Part shown: piece by piece, positions 37,476 to 48,900 of the stretch
Layout: each line of letters begins with the position of its first letter
Position numbering within the stretch: the first letter of the stretch is position 1
Source of the DNA: Chlorokybus atmophyticus
Taxonomy: Eukaryota > Streptophyta > Chlorokybophyceae > Chlorokybales > Chlorokybaceae
DNA length: 64,000 bases
Assembly (NCBI GenBank): GCA_009103225.1
Contig: RHPI01002503.1
Coordinates: 181,867-245,866 of the forward strand
Reading direction: 5' to 3'
Translations under genes and position numbers: made by a program
The notes under the pieces: generated by a model
Seen by the model: only the letters and a program-made list of their open reading frames with translations
Told to the model about the DNA's origin: nothing
Databases searched by the model: none

Positions 37476-38759
37476 ATGCAGGTGACGTCTCCTTTTCTTA
37501 TTCGACTACACCTGGACAAGACGCACCAGCTCCTCAACGGCAGGAGCTTCCAGGTATACCCTCCAGCCTGTACTTCATAACCATGACGAATAGTATACTA
37601 ATAGTCAGTACTTACTTCATACTATACTACTAAGTTTACTGCACAGATGTTGAGGATGTACTTCAAGGCCCTGGATGTGCGCGACCACGACCGCATGGAC
37701 GACATTGCCTTCCTGGCCTTCATGCGCGCAAGCACAGACCTGAGGTGGGTGGTGGATGGATGGCGCATATGATGAATGCACACACCAGCACTCCACTTAA
37801 ATGTGCGTGTGCATGTGCGTGTGCGCATGCGGGATTATTTCAACAGCAGCCTTCACTGATTATCACGCACTGCGCAGCACTGCGCGGATATATAGTGTGT
37901 TTGAGATGTTCGATGTGGATGCCAGCGGGTACCTTGATTTCGACGAGTTCTACCTCCTGTGCTGCATGCTCATCTCCATCAAGGTGATACAACACTTGTC
38001 ATTAACAACCACTATGGTATGGTAATCCAACTCACAAACAAGGGGTAGAAAAACACAACGGTATCCAATTATTCTCCATAAACATACCATCGCAGAACCA
38101 TGAGGAGAAGGCGTTCTCAAGCATACACTCGCGGACTTGCTTCGAGCTGCTAGACGCTGACGGGAGTGGTAGCATCACACTACAGGTGAGTGGGGGACGT
38201 TTATACAACAAGTACTCTCCAACAGATGATGAATATCACCTTTTCACCGGCATGCTCGCAGGAGTTCCAGCGGTTTGGCTTCATGTTCAACATCTCACAA
38301 AATGCATCGCAGAAGATCTTCCGGCACTTTGATGTCGACGACAGTCAGGTATGATTATTACCAGAAGGGAATTAATTATCTGGCAACCCTCCAATGGGCA
38401 CCCATCTACTACTTGTTCACAAACACCGAGTCATGCATGTTGTGCAGGAGTTGGACTATGAGGAGTTCAGGATGTTCACTCTGGCTTGCCTGGAGATGCA
38501 GCAGGAGATGGAGCAGCTGCAGGCCCTGCAGAAAAATATGAGTGCGTGCCATTGCATTCACTTGCTTGTGTCTCCTGTCGTGAGTTGGGTGTCGGTTTTG
38601 TTTTGTGATGATTTTGCTGTGTTCTGCTGTTTCTGTAGCTTTTCCAACTGCAACGGCTGATTAGTGTTTTACCTAACTTTACGCGCAGGCCCTCTGAGAA
38701 AGCTGAGTTTTCAGGCTCAGAGGTGGGTCAAAGACAGGGACTTGTGCCAAATCCAGTAG
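37476..38759 (+). CDS. EFCAB9: EFCAB9-like ciliary EF-hand protein
   Basis: About 200 residues in seven exons. The order FLIRLHLDKTHQLLNGRSFQ, MLRMYFKALDVRDHDRMDD, FLAFMRASTDLSTARIYSVF, FDEFYLLCCML, NHEEKAFSSIHSRTCFELLD, FQRFGFMFNIS and LDYEEFRMFTLACLEMQQEM follows vertebrate EFCAB9 along its length. EFCAB9 is the calcium-sensing auxiliary subunit of the sperm CatSper channel. Three EF loops are visible: DVDASGYLDFDE, DADGSGSITLQE and DVDDSQELDYEE; the last has Gln at the usual Gly. The last exon (38689-38759) joins A+GC to give Ser and ends at tag. Start is the ATG at 37476; an in-frame ATG at 37317 is the alternative. Calaxin-like EF-hand proteins are the other possibility. A CatSper role here is inference. 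Confidence 0.8.
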
Positions 38760-38923
38760 CAACCAGTAGCAACACGAGATTCCACTCAAGTCACTGCTGT
38801 ACATACGCACTGCCCAAAGCCATACGCTGCAGACGACACCCGACTCTGCAACATGTCATGCAAGCCGCAGCAAGTCCGTTACACGAGTAACTGTTTGTGT
38901 GTGTGCATATGCGCGTTCGCCCC

Positions 38924-41900
38924 TCATGTCTCCAGGCCCAGTGGCCTTGTAAGCCAACTCAGTCCCACCTTCAGCTTGTGCTGGTTGGTGGGCAGCCGGT
39001 AGAGATACGCCAGCTTGCGGACTGCCACAACACGCACGAGAGTGTATCAGTCACTTAGATGTCAGTGTTGTGTGGGCTGTTGGGAAGAAGCAGAGAAAAC
39101 ATATGGGTCAACATCAAGCCCACCTGCTCCGCCCGCTGCGCCAGCGAGCTCCAGGTTGCCGGCGATGCTCAGACGCACCGCCCCGTCCATCTTGCCGAGT
39201 GTCATCATGTCGCCGAGGTGCTGGTACCTGCGTGCGGGATGCTCAGCAGCTAACAACACTCAAAACTCCGCGTGCGTGCATATATGCATGCGTGTGCGTG
39301 TGTGGACGCATGCGTGCGCGTGGGCGCATGCCTGCATTTTTGCACGCGCATACGTACGTGCGTGCGTATGCTTGCACATGTTTTGTGTGAACCCTTAGAC
39401 CGCAGCATAAGTTACATTGAGGAATGCTACTCGCAACCAGCCTGACAGAATATAACCAGAATCCAGGTGTTACTTACTTGAAGGGCAGTAGTGGCTTGCC
39501 GTTTATTGCAGACCACAAGTTCCACCCAACATAGTCCGCTTGCTGAAACGCCACCTGCTCAAGTAATAAAGTCAGGACACGCGCATCCACACCCCCCACA
39601 CACACGCGCATCCACACAACTCGTTGCACACACCGCAAGAGCTCCTTGTGCACTCTCCTCACGCAGTCACAACAACACGTTAGCACGCAAGGAGCCCCTC
39701 ACCTGCGCCGTGGACGGCAGATATCTCCCGTTCTCATCCACCGCGGTCGCCGAATCCCCCAACGCAAACACCCTCTGATTCCCTCTCACCCTCAGCGTGG
39801 CATCCGTCTCCGCTCTCCCCCTCGGATTCAACGGAATCATGGCCTCACCGTTCCTTCCATTCCCACTCTCAGGCACGATGGATTCGGTACCGACGGTCCA
39901 GAGGACGAGGTCGGATAGTAGAGTGGAGTAGGAGCCGTCGGAGGACTGCACGTCGATGGTGACGGGGGAATCGGGGACGCCCTCGCGAGAGACGCCGCTG
40001 AGACACTTGACGAAGGTGCCCAGGAGGAGATCGACGTTGCGGGAACGAAGGACCTGGTGGGGTTGAGAGGTGTCTGGTTGGAGTGTACGACAACAACAGG
40101 AAGTACAAGCGCGACAACAACGACAACAACAACAACGGCAACGGCAACAACAACAACGGCAACAACAACAACATCAACTACAACAACAGCAGCAGCAGCA
40201 GTAGCAGCAACACCACCAGCAACACCACCAGCACAAGCAGCAACAACAACAACATCAGCAGCAGCAGCATCAACAACCACAACCCCACCCACCTCCCTCG
40301 CCGCGTTGCGTTGTACGTCCGGCGCAAACGGCAGGAAGTCCTTCACGGGGTCGATGACGCGTACGTTCCCGCGTTCCCCGAGCCTCTCCGCGATCGTGGC
40401 GGCCAGCTCAATGCCGGAGTAGCCCGCGCCGACCACGGACACGGAGATCGGGGGACGGCCGGGCTTCAGCTTCTGGACTTGCTCGAGATGGGTCAGACGG
40501 GAATCCACGTTCTGGCAAAAGCAAAGGAAGAAAGGAAGAAAAGAGTCAGTTGTTGCGACACGCAAACACAACATTTGCAAAGTAGTAAATCATCAAGTGC
40601 ACATATGAATAATGATGAATGAGATTATGTCATCAAACTGTCAGTGTCAGTCGTTGATGACAAAGCAGTTTCTTTGCTTGAATGAAAGCATTGATGGCAA
40701 GTCTATGTTTGGTACAAGGTGAATGCATTCACGTATTGTGTAACTGCTGCACTTGTTGTTTTGGCTAGTAAGCATCAAGCGCAATGAGCACTTCTCCCAG
40801 TACCAGCGCATCCTCTAGCGTGATGAAGGGGCAAGCATACTCTTTGGCTCCAGGGCAGATACTCAACTTTGCCTTGGCACCCAGCGCCAAAACCAGCCTG
40901 CACACCACAAACACACACTTGCCACAAAGACCTCCGCTACCGATAACACATGAGCAACACGGTGTTCATACGCAAAACAATGAAGCCGATCAGTGCCCTC
41001 AGCAATGCAGCAAAGCCAGTCTACCAATCATAGGGCAGTTCTTGACCGTTGTCAAGCTGGACAGTGCCCGCCCCGGCCCCGGGTCGCACGGACTTCACGG
41101 TGGCCTGCACGAACTTCACGCCCGTGGAGGCAAGGAGGTCGTTGAACCGCGGGGCCACCTCCCACGGCTTGACTTCTGCGATACAGATGATAAAGTATGG
41201 ATACATAGATAGTGCATAGCAAAGCTAATGTACTATATGTCTCACCGTGGTTAAGAAGCTCGTATAACAGCGGTTTGAAGATAAAGCGTTCCGACTGATC
41301 AACGAGTGTGACCTGTGGACACACGGTAGAAGATTGATTAATTGAGAGTGCCATGACTTGTTGGCAGCTGACAGTGGGCATGTGACAGACACACAACCAT
41401 AACAGCACAAAGTGCAGCGCACCTGCGGTCGCGTGTTGCGCGGCCAGTACAGCGCGTCCACCTTCAGCGCCGTGTACAGTCCTCCAAACCCACCACCCAG
41501 TATGCAGATCCTCGGCCCCTAGAGAATAACCTCTGTCTGTTGTCAACACATTACTGCATTGCAGCACATCTCAACAAACCATGACTATCAACACGCACCC
41601 CAGTTGCCGAGTCCATGCGGGCAGCGCCCTGGCCTTCCAGCATAATGTCATTGTTAGAGAGCCGGCTGGCGCTGCTTCTGTGCATGGACTGACTGCTGCT
41701 GGTGCCTGTGCCTGCGCTGGTGCTGGGTCTTGTGTTTGAGAGGAAGTCTGACGAGCCTTTGGGCGTGCTCGCATGCATATCTGATGATGATGTTGCTCTT
41801 GACTGTGCACTGCAGCTGCATGGCCTCCTTGCATTTGTTCTGGTCAACGATGCGGCAGGCTGCTGCTCTGCGCACAGCAAAGCAATGTTGTGTGTACTTA

Positions 41901-42009
41901 TGCATGCAACCGACCTTTTGCTTGCTCTGCCTGCTGCTCTACATGCTAACTTTCCATAAGTGTGGTCCACACACCAGCATAAAAAAAAGCAAGGACTGAC
42001 TGATTGCAT
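38924..42009 (-). CDS. NDC1: NDC1-like plastid type-II NAD(P)H-quinone oxidoreductase
   Basis: Minus-strand multi-exon gene. An N-terminal extension of about 140 residues is rich in Ser, Arg, Thr and Ala (RRPCSCSAQSRATSSS) and fits a transit peptide. The core has a FAD GxGxxG motif (ICILGGGFGGLYTALK), TLVDQSERFIFKPLLYELLN, an NAD(P)H GxGxxG motif (VSVVGAGYSGIELAATIAER), and the second FAD motif (RVFALGDSATAVDENG). The C-terminus, ADYVGWNLWSAINGKPLLPF, YQHLGDMMTLGKMDGAV and RKLAYLYRLPTNQHKLKVGL, matches land-plant NDC1 rather than mitochondrial NDA/NDB. NDC1 reduces plastoquinone and supports prenylquinone metabolism in plastid membranes. The ATG at 42009 is used; upstream exons cannot be excluded. 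Its stop (38924-38926) lies 164 bp from the convergent EFCAB9-like stop. Confidence 0.92.
40085..40290. repeat. CAA/CAG-type triplet repeat in an NDC1 intron
   Basis: About 200 bp of near-uninterrupted aac/aca and agc triplets, read on the plus strand. It falls in an intron whose donor follows RNAARE (about 40297) and whose acceptor precedes VLRSRN (about 40052). Frames through it give poly-Asn/Ser or poly-Val/Ala and should not be read as protein. Confidence 0.8.
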
Positions 42010-42986
42010 CACGCGTTTCCCACCTAGCTTGTCTGGTAGAGTTCTTCTGGAAGACAGGCTCAGCTGCAGTGACAGACCACATTCAGAACTGTTACATTGT
42101 ACTTGCTGTCGCAGCTGCTACGCGCATTTCACAAGCTCAATGCAACCAAGAGTGAAATATATTGACCTCAGCATCGATATACATTTCTGCTCATGCTAGC
42201 GTTTAGGTTAGATTTAGCTGCACCATGCATGCAGCATGCAGTTGACGCTCCAACCATACCGAATCCTTTCTCCTGGTATTTAGCCGTTGCGGAGCAGCAC
42301 CACATAGCCAGCTAGCGTTAATCCCACACGTAAACGTCATCGCCGCCGCCGCCGCCATCCTTCCCGCTGTAACAACCACATTGATGGCCTTCCACGTGTC
42401 CTCTCAAGCTGCCAGCAACTTAGGGTTGCCCTAGGGCAGAATCGATCGATCCTGAACATCTTCAATTGAGCTGAACCGGTTTCAGCGCCTGATGCCCCCA
42501 AGTCACGTGCTTAGGATCTATTTCAAGCGCAGCGTCACGCGTGTGCCGCGACATAACGGCGGAAAGCCCGCCAGCGTGACGGCGTGACGCAGCCCGCCCT
42601 GCCCGTTGGCGCCCTGCACTGGCGGCGGCGGCGGCGGCGGCGGCATCTGCTGCGGTGGTGGGCTTCTGCTTCTGAGGAGACGGAGTGTTACATGGACAAT
42701 ACATTCCGTTTGCACAGCTTGTACATAGGCCTATTGTATTCACCATTCTACTTCTACTCATCAGCAGCAACGGTTTAGGGTTGCGTTTAGGTCTAACCTC
42801 AAGTTTTTGCTTCAAGGCTTAGTTCGTAGGGTGCAAGGCTTAGGGCTTGGAATTCCAGGCGAAGGGGTGTAAGATCTCAAACCCTCCATCCTCCTTGTCT
42901 CTCTCGTCCGCCTTCCCAAAAGCAATGAGTAGATAGGGTTCAAGGAGGGGGGGATCAGCCCTCCTCCACTACTACTTTATCCCCAC
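42010..42986. promoter_or_regulatory. Divergent intergenic region between NDC1 and HYDIN
   Basis: About 980 bp between start codons. It includes gcc/ggc triplet runs (about 42343-42357 and 42623-42643) likely in the 5' UTRs. Single gtttaggg and ttagggt motifs near 42774-42790 and 42420 are isolated and not a telomeric array. No gene supported. Confidence 0.45.
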
Positions 42987-45900
42987 ATGGCCAGCGGCGG
43001 CCCCCCTCGGGGTGGCGCTAGTGCCAGTCGTATCCTCAAACACGCCACATCTAGTACCAAGGCGCATGGTGCAGCTGTCGCTAGCGCCATGCCGCTGGAG
43101 CTGGCCAGCAAAGTGAGTAACAGATTTGCTTGCGTGTTTGTGTGATGCGTGGGTGATGATGTCGCTATACTTAGGGGGGTTGTGTTACGTTAGAAAATGG
43201 TAAGCTAGTCACTAGTGTTGAGCTTGTCATGGCATCATAAAATCAGCGTGGCTCAGGTACTATGTTGTCTCAAGTCAGTACTTTCATCAACGGCACCAAC
43301 ACATCCGGGTGGTACCATTGCGGGGTGGATGCTTATACAGAGTGATAACTTGCTGCCTTCGTGCGCATGCATGCGGAACAATACGTCACCTACACCCTAA
43401 CCTAGTCGTAAAACAACAAGGGTGGATAGTTTCACACTGCAGCGTGCACGCACATACACATATACGCGCACACACGTACGTGAACACCACATGCATGCAT
43501 TCTTGAGTCCCCAGTTCAATGCCATTCGAAGCGCTTATGGTACTCTTAGTTTACCTGTGGTTCTTACTCTGCATGCGTGCACGCACTTTAGAAGGCTGCG
43601 GCCGGCCCCTTTTCGCGCGCGTCACAAGCGAAGCCTGCCATCGTGGAGCTTCTCGACATCGCCGAGTACACTCACCAGGTACCTTGACTCCCCCACACAT
43701 GCACAACACAACACCCCCGCCCCCACACTCACATGTGCTCTCGTCCTCTTTTTACAGAAGACAAGTTCGGTGCCGCCAGGAGAGCCCCTCTTTCAGCCGT
43801 TCCCTGCACAGATCACCTTCGCCAATTACCAACCCTTCCAGGAGTACAAAGCCACCCTGCGCCTGCGCAACAACGACACCGTACGCACACATAACATCAA
43901 CATGCATGCCACAGCCTGACACATGCAGTGTCAAGTACTTGTTGTCTTCTTACAGGTGATACGACGTGTACGCGTGGTGCCGCCCAAGACGCCGTACTTC
44001 ACCGTGTCTGCACCGAGAAAAGGTGGAGCTGAGAATGGCGGCCATCATGTTGATAACGCTGCCGAGGACGGCACGAGCAAAGTCGTGGCCGGGATGGAGG
44101 TGAGTGTACTAGTAGCATTGCTGTGTGGAGAAGACAACACGTGTACAAGTCATGGACACAATGATAAATGATGTTGTGCCAGGTGTCGTATATCATCACT
44201 TTCCGGCCCAACTCCACGGACGACTACTCTGCGGACTTGACGATTGTGACCGAGCGAGAGAAGTTTGTCGTGCGCGTGGTTGCCATCGGCGCCCGCGGTA
44301 AGTGCAAGCCCGATTGTTGTAACAGACCATAATACCACACAAGAGCAAGTTTAATCCATTCAACATCTTTGCAGCCGTGCTGAACCTGCCCGAGTCTGTA
44401 CAGTTCCCCACCACACCCCTCAAGAAGACCGCAACAAAGGTGTGATACACTCTCAACAGAAACCTTGCACCAGTCGCACCATCCTCATAACATTGACTAT
44501 GATATTGAGCGTTGCTGTAACAACAGACGTTGCTAGTGACCAATACGGGTCCCCGCGGCGCCTCTTTCTCTCTTCGCTGCACGCCTTTACACAGCATTGA
44601 CTCCCCCTACACCGTCTCCCCCTCCCGCGGTTCCCTCGCGCCAGGTGACTCCCTCTCCCTCACCCTCCGCTTCACTCCTCGGCTAGCGTGCGAGGACTAC
44701 GTTGGCACGCTGCGTGTGGTGTACGACGGTGAGGGAGAGCAGAGTGAGGACACTGTTAGGTTGGTTGGGGCGGGGTGTGAGGTCAATGTGGGGTTGAGTT
44801 TCGAGAGCGTGGAGCTGGCGACGACGTTCGTCGGGCAGCGCTCTCAACGCACGCTGAAAGTAGTCAACCGAAGCAATGGACCCGTCCACTTTGAGTGGAA
44901 GAGGTTCGGGAGCGAGGGCGAGGAGCGCGAGGCACGCCTTGCTGCCGAACTCTCCGCTGCGGCTGATGCGGGTCCTGAAACGGGTCCCGACATGGACACA
45001 CGTCCCACCACAAGCCAGTCCTCCTCCTCTTCCAACAACTCCTCCACCCCGTCCTCCTCGTCTTCTTCCTCATCCTCCTCCTCTGCTTCGCGGCCCTCCT
45101 CTTCGCGGCCCTCCACCTCTGCCTCCCGTGTGAATGTGGAGGAGAATGACGACGAGGACTCGGAGATTGATGAAGCCCTCCTGCTAGATAAGTCCCTCAC
45201 CTCCCCGCAGCGACAACTACAAACACTGCGCATCGCCTCTGCGCACGACAGGCAAGCGAGCAAACAGTTCATGTGTGCATATGATGTGTACAGGTTCAGA
45301 GGACACACACATTCACATATGTATAACAAATACCAACGCGTTAATCCCAAACAGGTTCCTGTATGAGGATGCGGCGGTGAGTATATATCCCCTGGAGGGA
45401 GACATATGGCCCGGCGGCGAGTGTTTGATTACTGTTGGCTTCGCACCGGGAGCAGCGTTGGATTATACTTCTGTGGCATACTGTGACATCACCGGTATGT
45501 GGTGATGTCGGTAGTGCGTGTGTATCTAGCATTGTGCTGATCGCATGCATGAGTGGTGGGATGAAGTGATAGGGATACAGAGATTGCTTTTTGTTGTGTA
45601 CCTTTGTAGGGCGTGCGCAGAGGTTGCCGCTGAAGATCCGAGCGCGAGGTGAGGGTCCCGTGGCCGTGTTCGCGTACGACACGGTCGATGTTGGGGACGT
45701 GTTCTTCAACTCCTTACACCGTTACGAGGTGGAGCTTCAGAACCGCGGCGGCATCCCCGCACCCTTCCGGTTACTCTCGACCCAACACTCCACGTTATCA
45801 CCCGACCGCAACAACAATAGATTCACCTTCGAGCCCGAATTTGGCGTGGTCCCGCCGGCCGAGCGTCAACCCCTCTTCATGATGTTCGAGTCCGCCACGC

Positions 45901-48900
45901 TTGGCGCCTTTGACAAAACCTTTGCATTCAACATTGAGGGCTGTACGAAACCTTTGGAACTCCAATTCAAAGGCGTGGTGATTGGCCCCACGTTCGCGTT
46001 AGACTGTAAAGACATGCATTTCGGACTCGTGGCGCACGGGTTCCCGTACGCGCAGAGACTCGCTATCACCAACACGTCGGAGATACCAATGACCTTCGCA
46101 CTGCGATGCGTTGTGGCTGCGGGTGAGGGGGTAAGTGAGAGAGTTGCTGAGGGGTTTACTATCACGCCGCAGCAGGGCGCAGTCCCGCCGGGCGGCAACC
46201 AAGAGATTGAGGTTGTAGCTTGCCTGCGACGGGCTGGACAAGTCAGGTACCTGTTTGGTGCCTCTGCATGTTGTGAATGGGGCAACACTGTGGCTAAGTG
46301 ATACGTCTTACAGGTGTACCCTCGTTGTTGATATGCCGAGTGTTGGAGAGAACCTTGCAAGCGTACCCATCTTTGCTGACTGCCAAGTACCAAAGGTTTG
46401 AAGCCTTCTCATCAACTTAGCTGTAAAAGCAGCTTACCCCTTGTATACAATCCCCACTGCATTGAAGAACTTGATTTTCCATAATTGGTTTGCATCTTCC
46501 TCTTCAGGTGTCTTTGCTTCAAGACACCCTCGACTTCGGTTCCTGCTTCTTGCGTCACCCTTACGCCTCGACTCTCACACTCGTAAACGAGTCTACCCTT
46601 CCCGCTCTCTTCACTGTTCTCCCTCAAGACGAGATGAGCCAGGGTCTCGCCGTCTACACGGCGGACCCGCCGTCGGGTCAGGTCCCAGCATTAGGTCAGT
46701 CGGATGTGACCCTCACGCTCGCGACGGAGCGATTGGGTGGAATACGTCTACCCGTTGGCGTGAGCGTTGGGGGGATGGAGGGAGTGATGGAGGTGATACT
46801 TGCTGCGAGGAGTACAGGACCCGTGCTGGAACTGGCGGGGATGTTGGACTTTGGTAAGGTGGATGTGTTGAAGGAGCACAAGCGCGTGGTGAAGGTGCGC
46901 AACGCGTCGTTGATACCGGCGGAGTTCAAGGTGAGAGACGGTGTGCATGTGTACGTGTATGTACATGTGCGTGCGGGACCAGGTGGGTGAGTGAGCAAAC
47001 GAGTTATTTGTGAACATCATGAAGGTGTTCATCACGGGGGCTGAGTCGGTGTTCTCCGTGGATGTGAGAGAAGGTATCATCCCGCCCTCTTCTTTTCTCG
47101 AGTTGGGTGTCTCCGTCACCCTCGACGACACTGCACGCTTCGCCGATACGCTTAACGTGCTCGTCATTGAAGGCCAGGACTACGCTGTCACGCTGTCGGC
47201 CGTTGGATCCGGCTCCACCATTGTGTGTGACAAGCTCGACGAGGCCGGGAGCGTTGTACACTTTGGACATCAGTTCACCGATGCGGCCTTCTCCAAAGAG
47301 TTTGTTCTACAGAACGCTGGAAGAAGACCCCTCTCTGTCACGTGGATCAATGAGAACGACCCCGCTGCCGTCCAGGCCGCCAACGCAAAGAACAAGAAGG
47401 GTAGCAAGACTCCCAAAGATGTGAATGCCAGCCATGTGACAACAGACACCGCTATTGTCAGTGCTGCAGCTACCACTACTTTCAACAGTAGCAGCAGTGG
47501 CAAGGTTGTGTTCATGCTGTTGCCGGACAAGGCGGTGATCCCGGCAAAGTCTTCGTGGGTGTTTATTCTGTCAGGTCAGTCGTCCGTGGCTGGCGTGTTC
47601 TCCGAGACTCTCGTGTGTCGGACTGTCGGGGCTGGTGGCGGGGGTGGGAAGGCCGGCGGCAACCAGGCCAAGGACGTGTATCGTGTGGTTGTTGACGCCG
47701 ACGTGGCCGTCCCGCGCGTGGGTATCTCCACCGCGGTCCTCTCTTACGTGTACGCGTGGCAACCCGGTGTACCTCTGCGCCCTCAGACTCAAGCCCTCAC
47801 CCTCCGCAACGTGTCGAAGCTCCCACTAGAACTTGCTATGCGCACGACCCCACCTTTCTTCATCGACCGTCCACACTGGAACTTATCCCCCGACGAGGGC
47901 GCCACGGTCAACGTGACCTTTTCCCCCGCCGTGGCACGCGACAAGGTGTCCTCCTCGGCCTCTGGGCGCATCACCGTGTCATACGCCGACTCAGCGCAGA
48001 AGGACTACGTGGACCTCCTCGGCGAGGTGTCGCTACCCAACCTGGAGATACGGCCCAACACGGCCATCGACTTTGGCTGCGTGCAGAACGACACATCGGC
48101 GCGAAAGACACTCACGCTCACGAATGTGTCGAAAGTGGAGGTACACTACTCGTGGGCCTTCATCGAGGAGGGCACTGTTGATGATGATGCGGCCAGCACG
48201 ATCAGCAGCGCCACATCACCAAAGGGCCGTAGCAGCAAACCCCGTTTACCCGCAAACCAGGTGAGTGTGACGAGTACGTGTGTGATGAGAATGTGTGTGC
48301 TCTTGCATACCTGCAGACAACAATACGCTAACCAATCAATGTAACAGGTGTTTGACATCCTGCCATTCAGAGGGACCATCCCTCCTGGCCAGTCTGAAAC
48401 CACCGAGATTGTGTACTACGCGCATCCCGGCAGCAGATACAAGTATGATGGTGATGGAAAGATTAGCATACACAGATGTTCAGACGCTAACTCATGGCTT
48501 GTTGTGACAGGGCGGTAGCAGTGTGTGAGGTGGAGGGCGGTCCCGAGTATGAGATTACAATGGAGGCCGAGGCGGGGATGATCAAGTACTCCCTCGACGT
48601 GATGTCGATCGACGCGGGTGCGACGCTTTTCTGCCGTCCCGTCGAGAAGGAGTTCTACCTTGCCAACACGGGCAAGGTCCCCTTCGACTTCCGGGTGGAC
48701 ACATCCCCTCTCTCCCGCGCGGGCGTGGTGCAGGTTCACCCGCTGGGAGGCGTGTTGGCAGGCGGGGACAGGCAGCGGTTCCTCGTGCGCGTGACGCCCG
48801 GATTGCCCGAGCGCGTGGTGGAGAAGTTCCGCATTGAGGTTGCGCACTTTGAGCCGTGCGAGTTCACCGTCTACGCAGAGGGAGTTTACCCAGCAGCGCT

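Noticed and set aside
40083-40622. Plus-strand Asn/Ser-rich frame of about 180 codons
   Set aside because: It is the translation of an intronic triplet repeat and runs antisense to NDC1 exons.
42415-42795. Telomere-like gtttaggg and ttagggt words
   Set aside because: Only isolated single copies, with no tandem array, in a promoter region.
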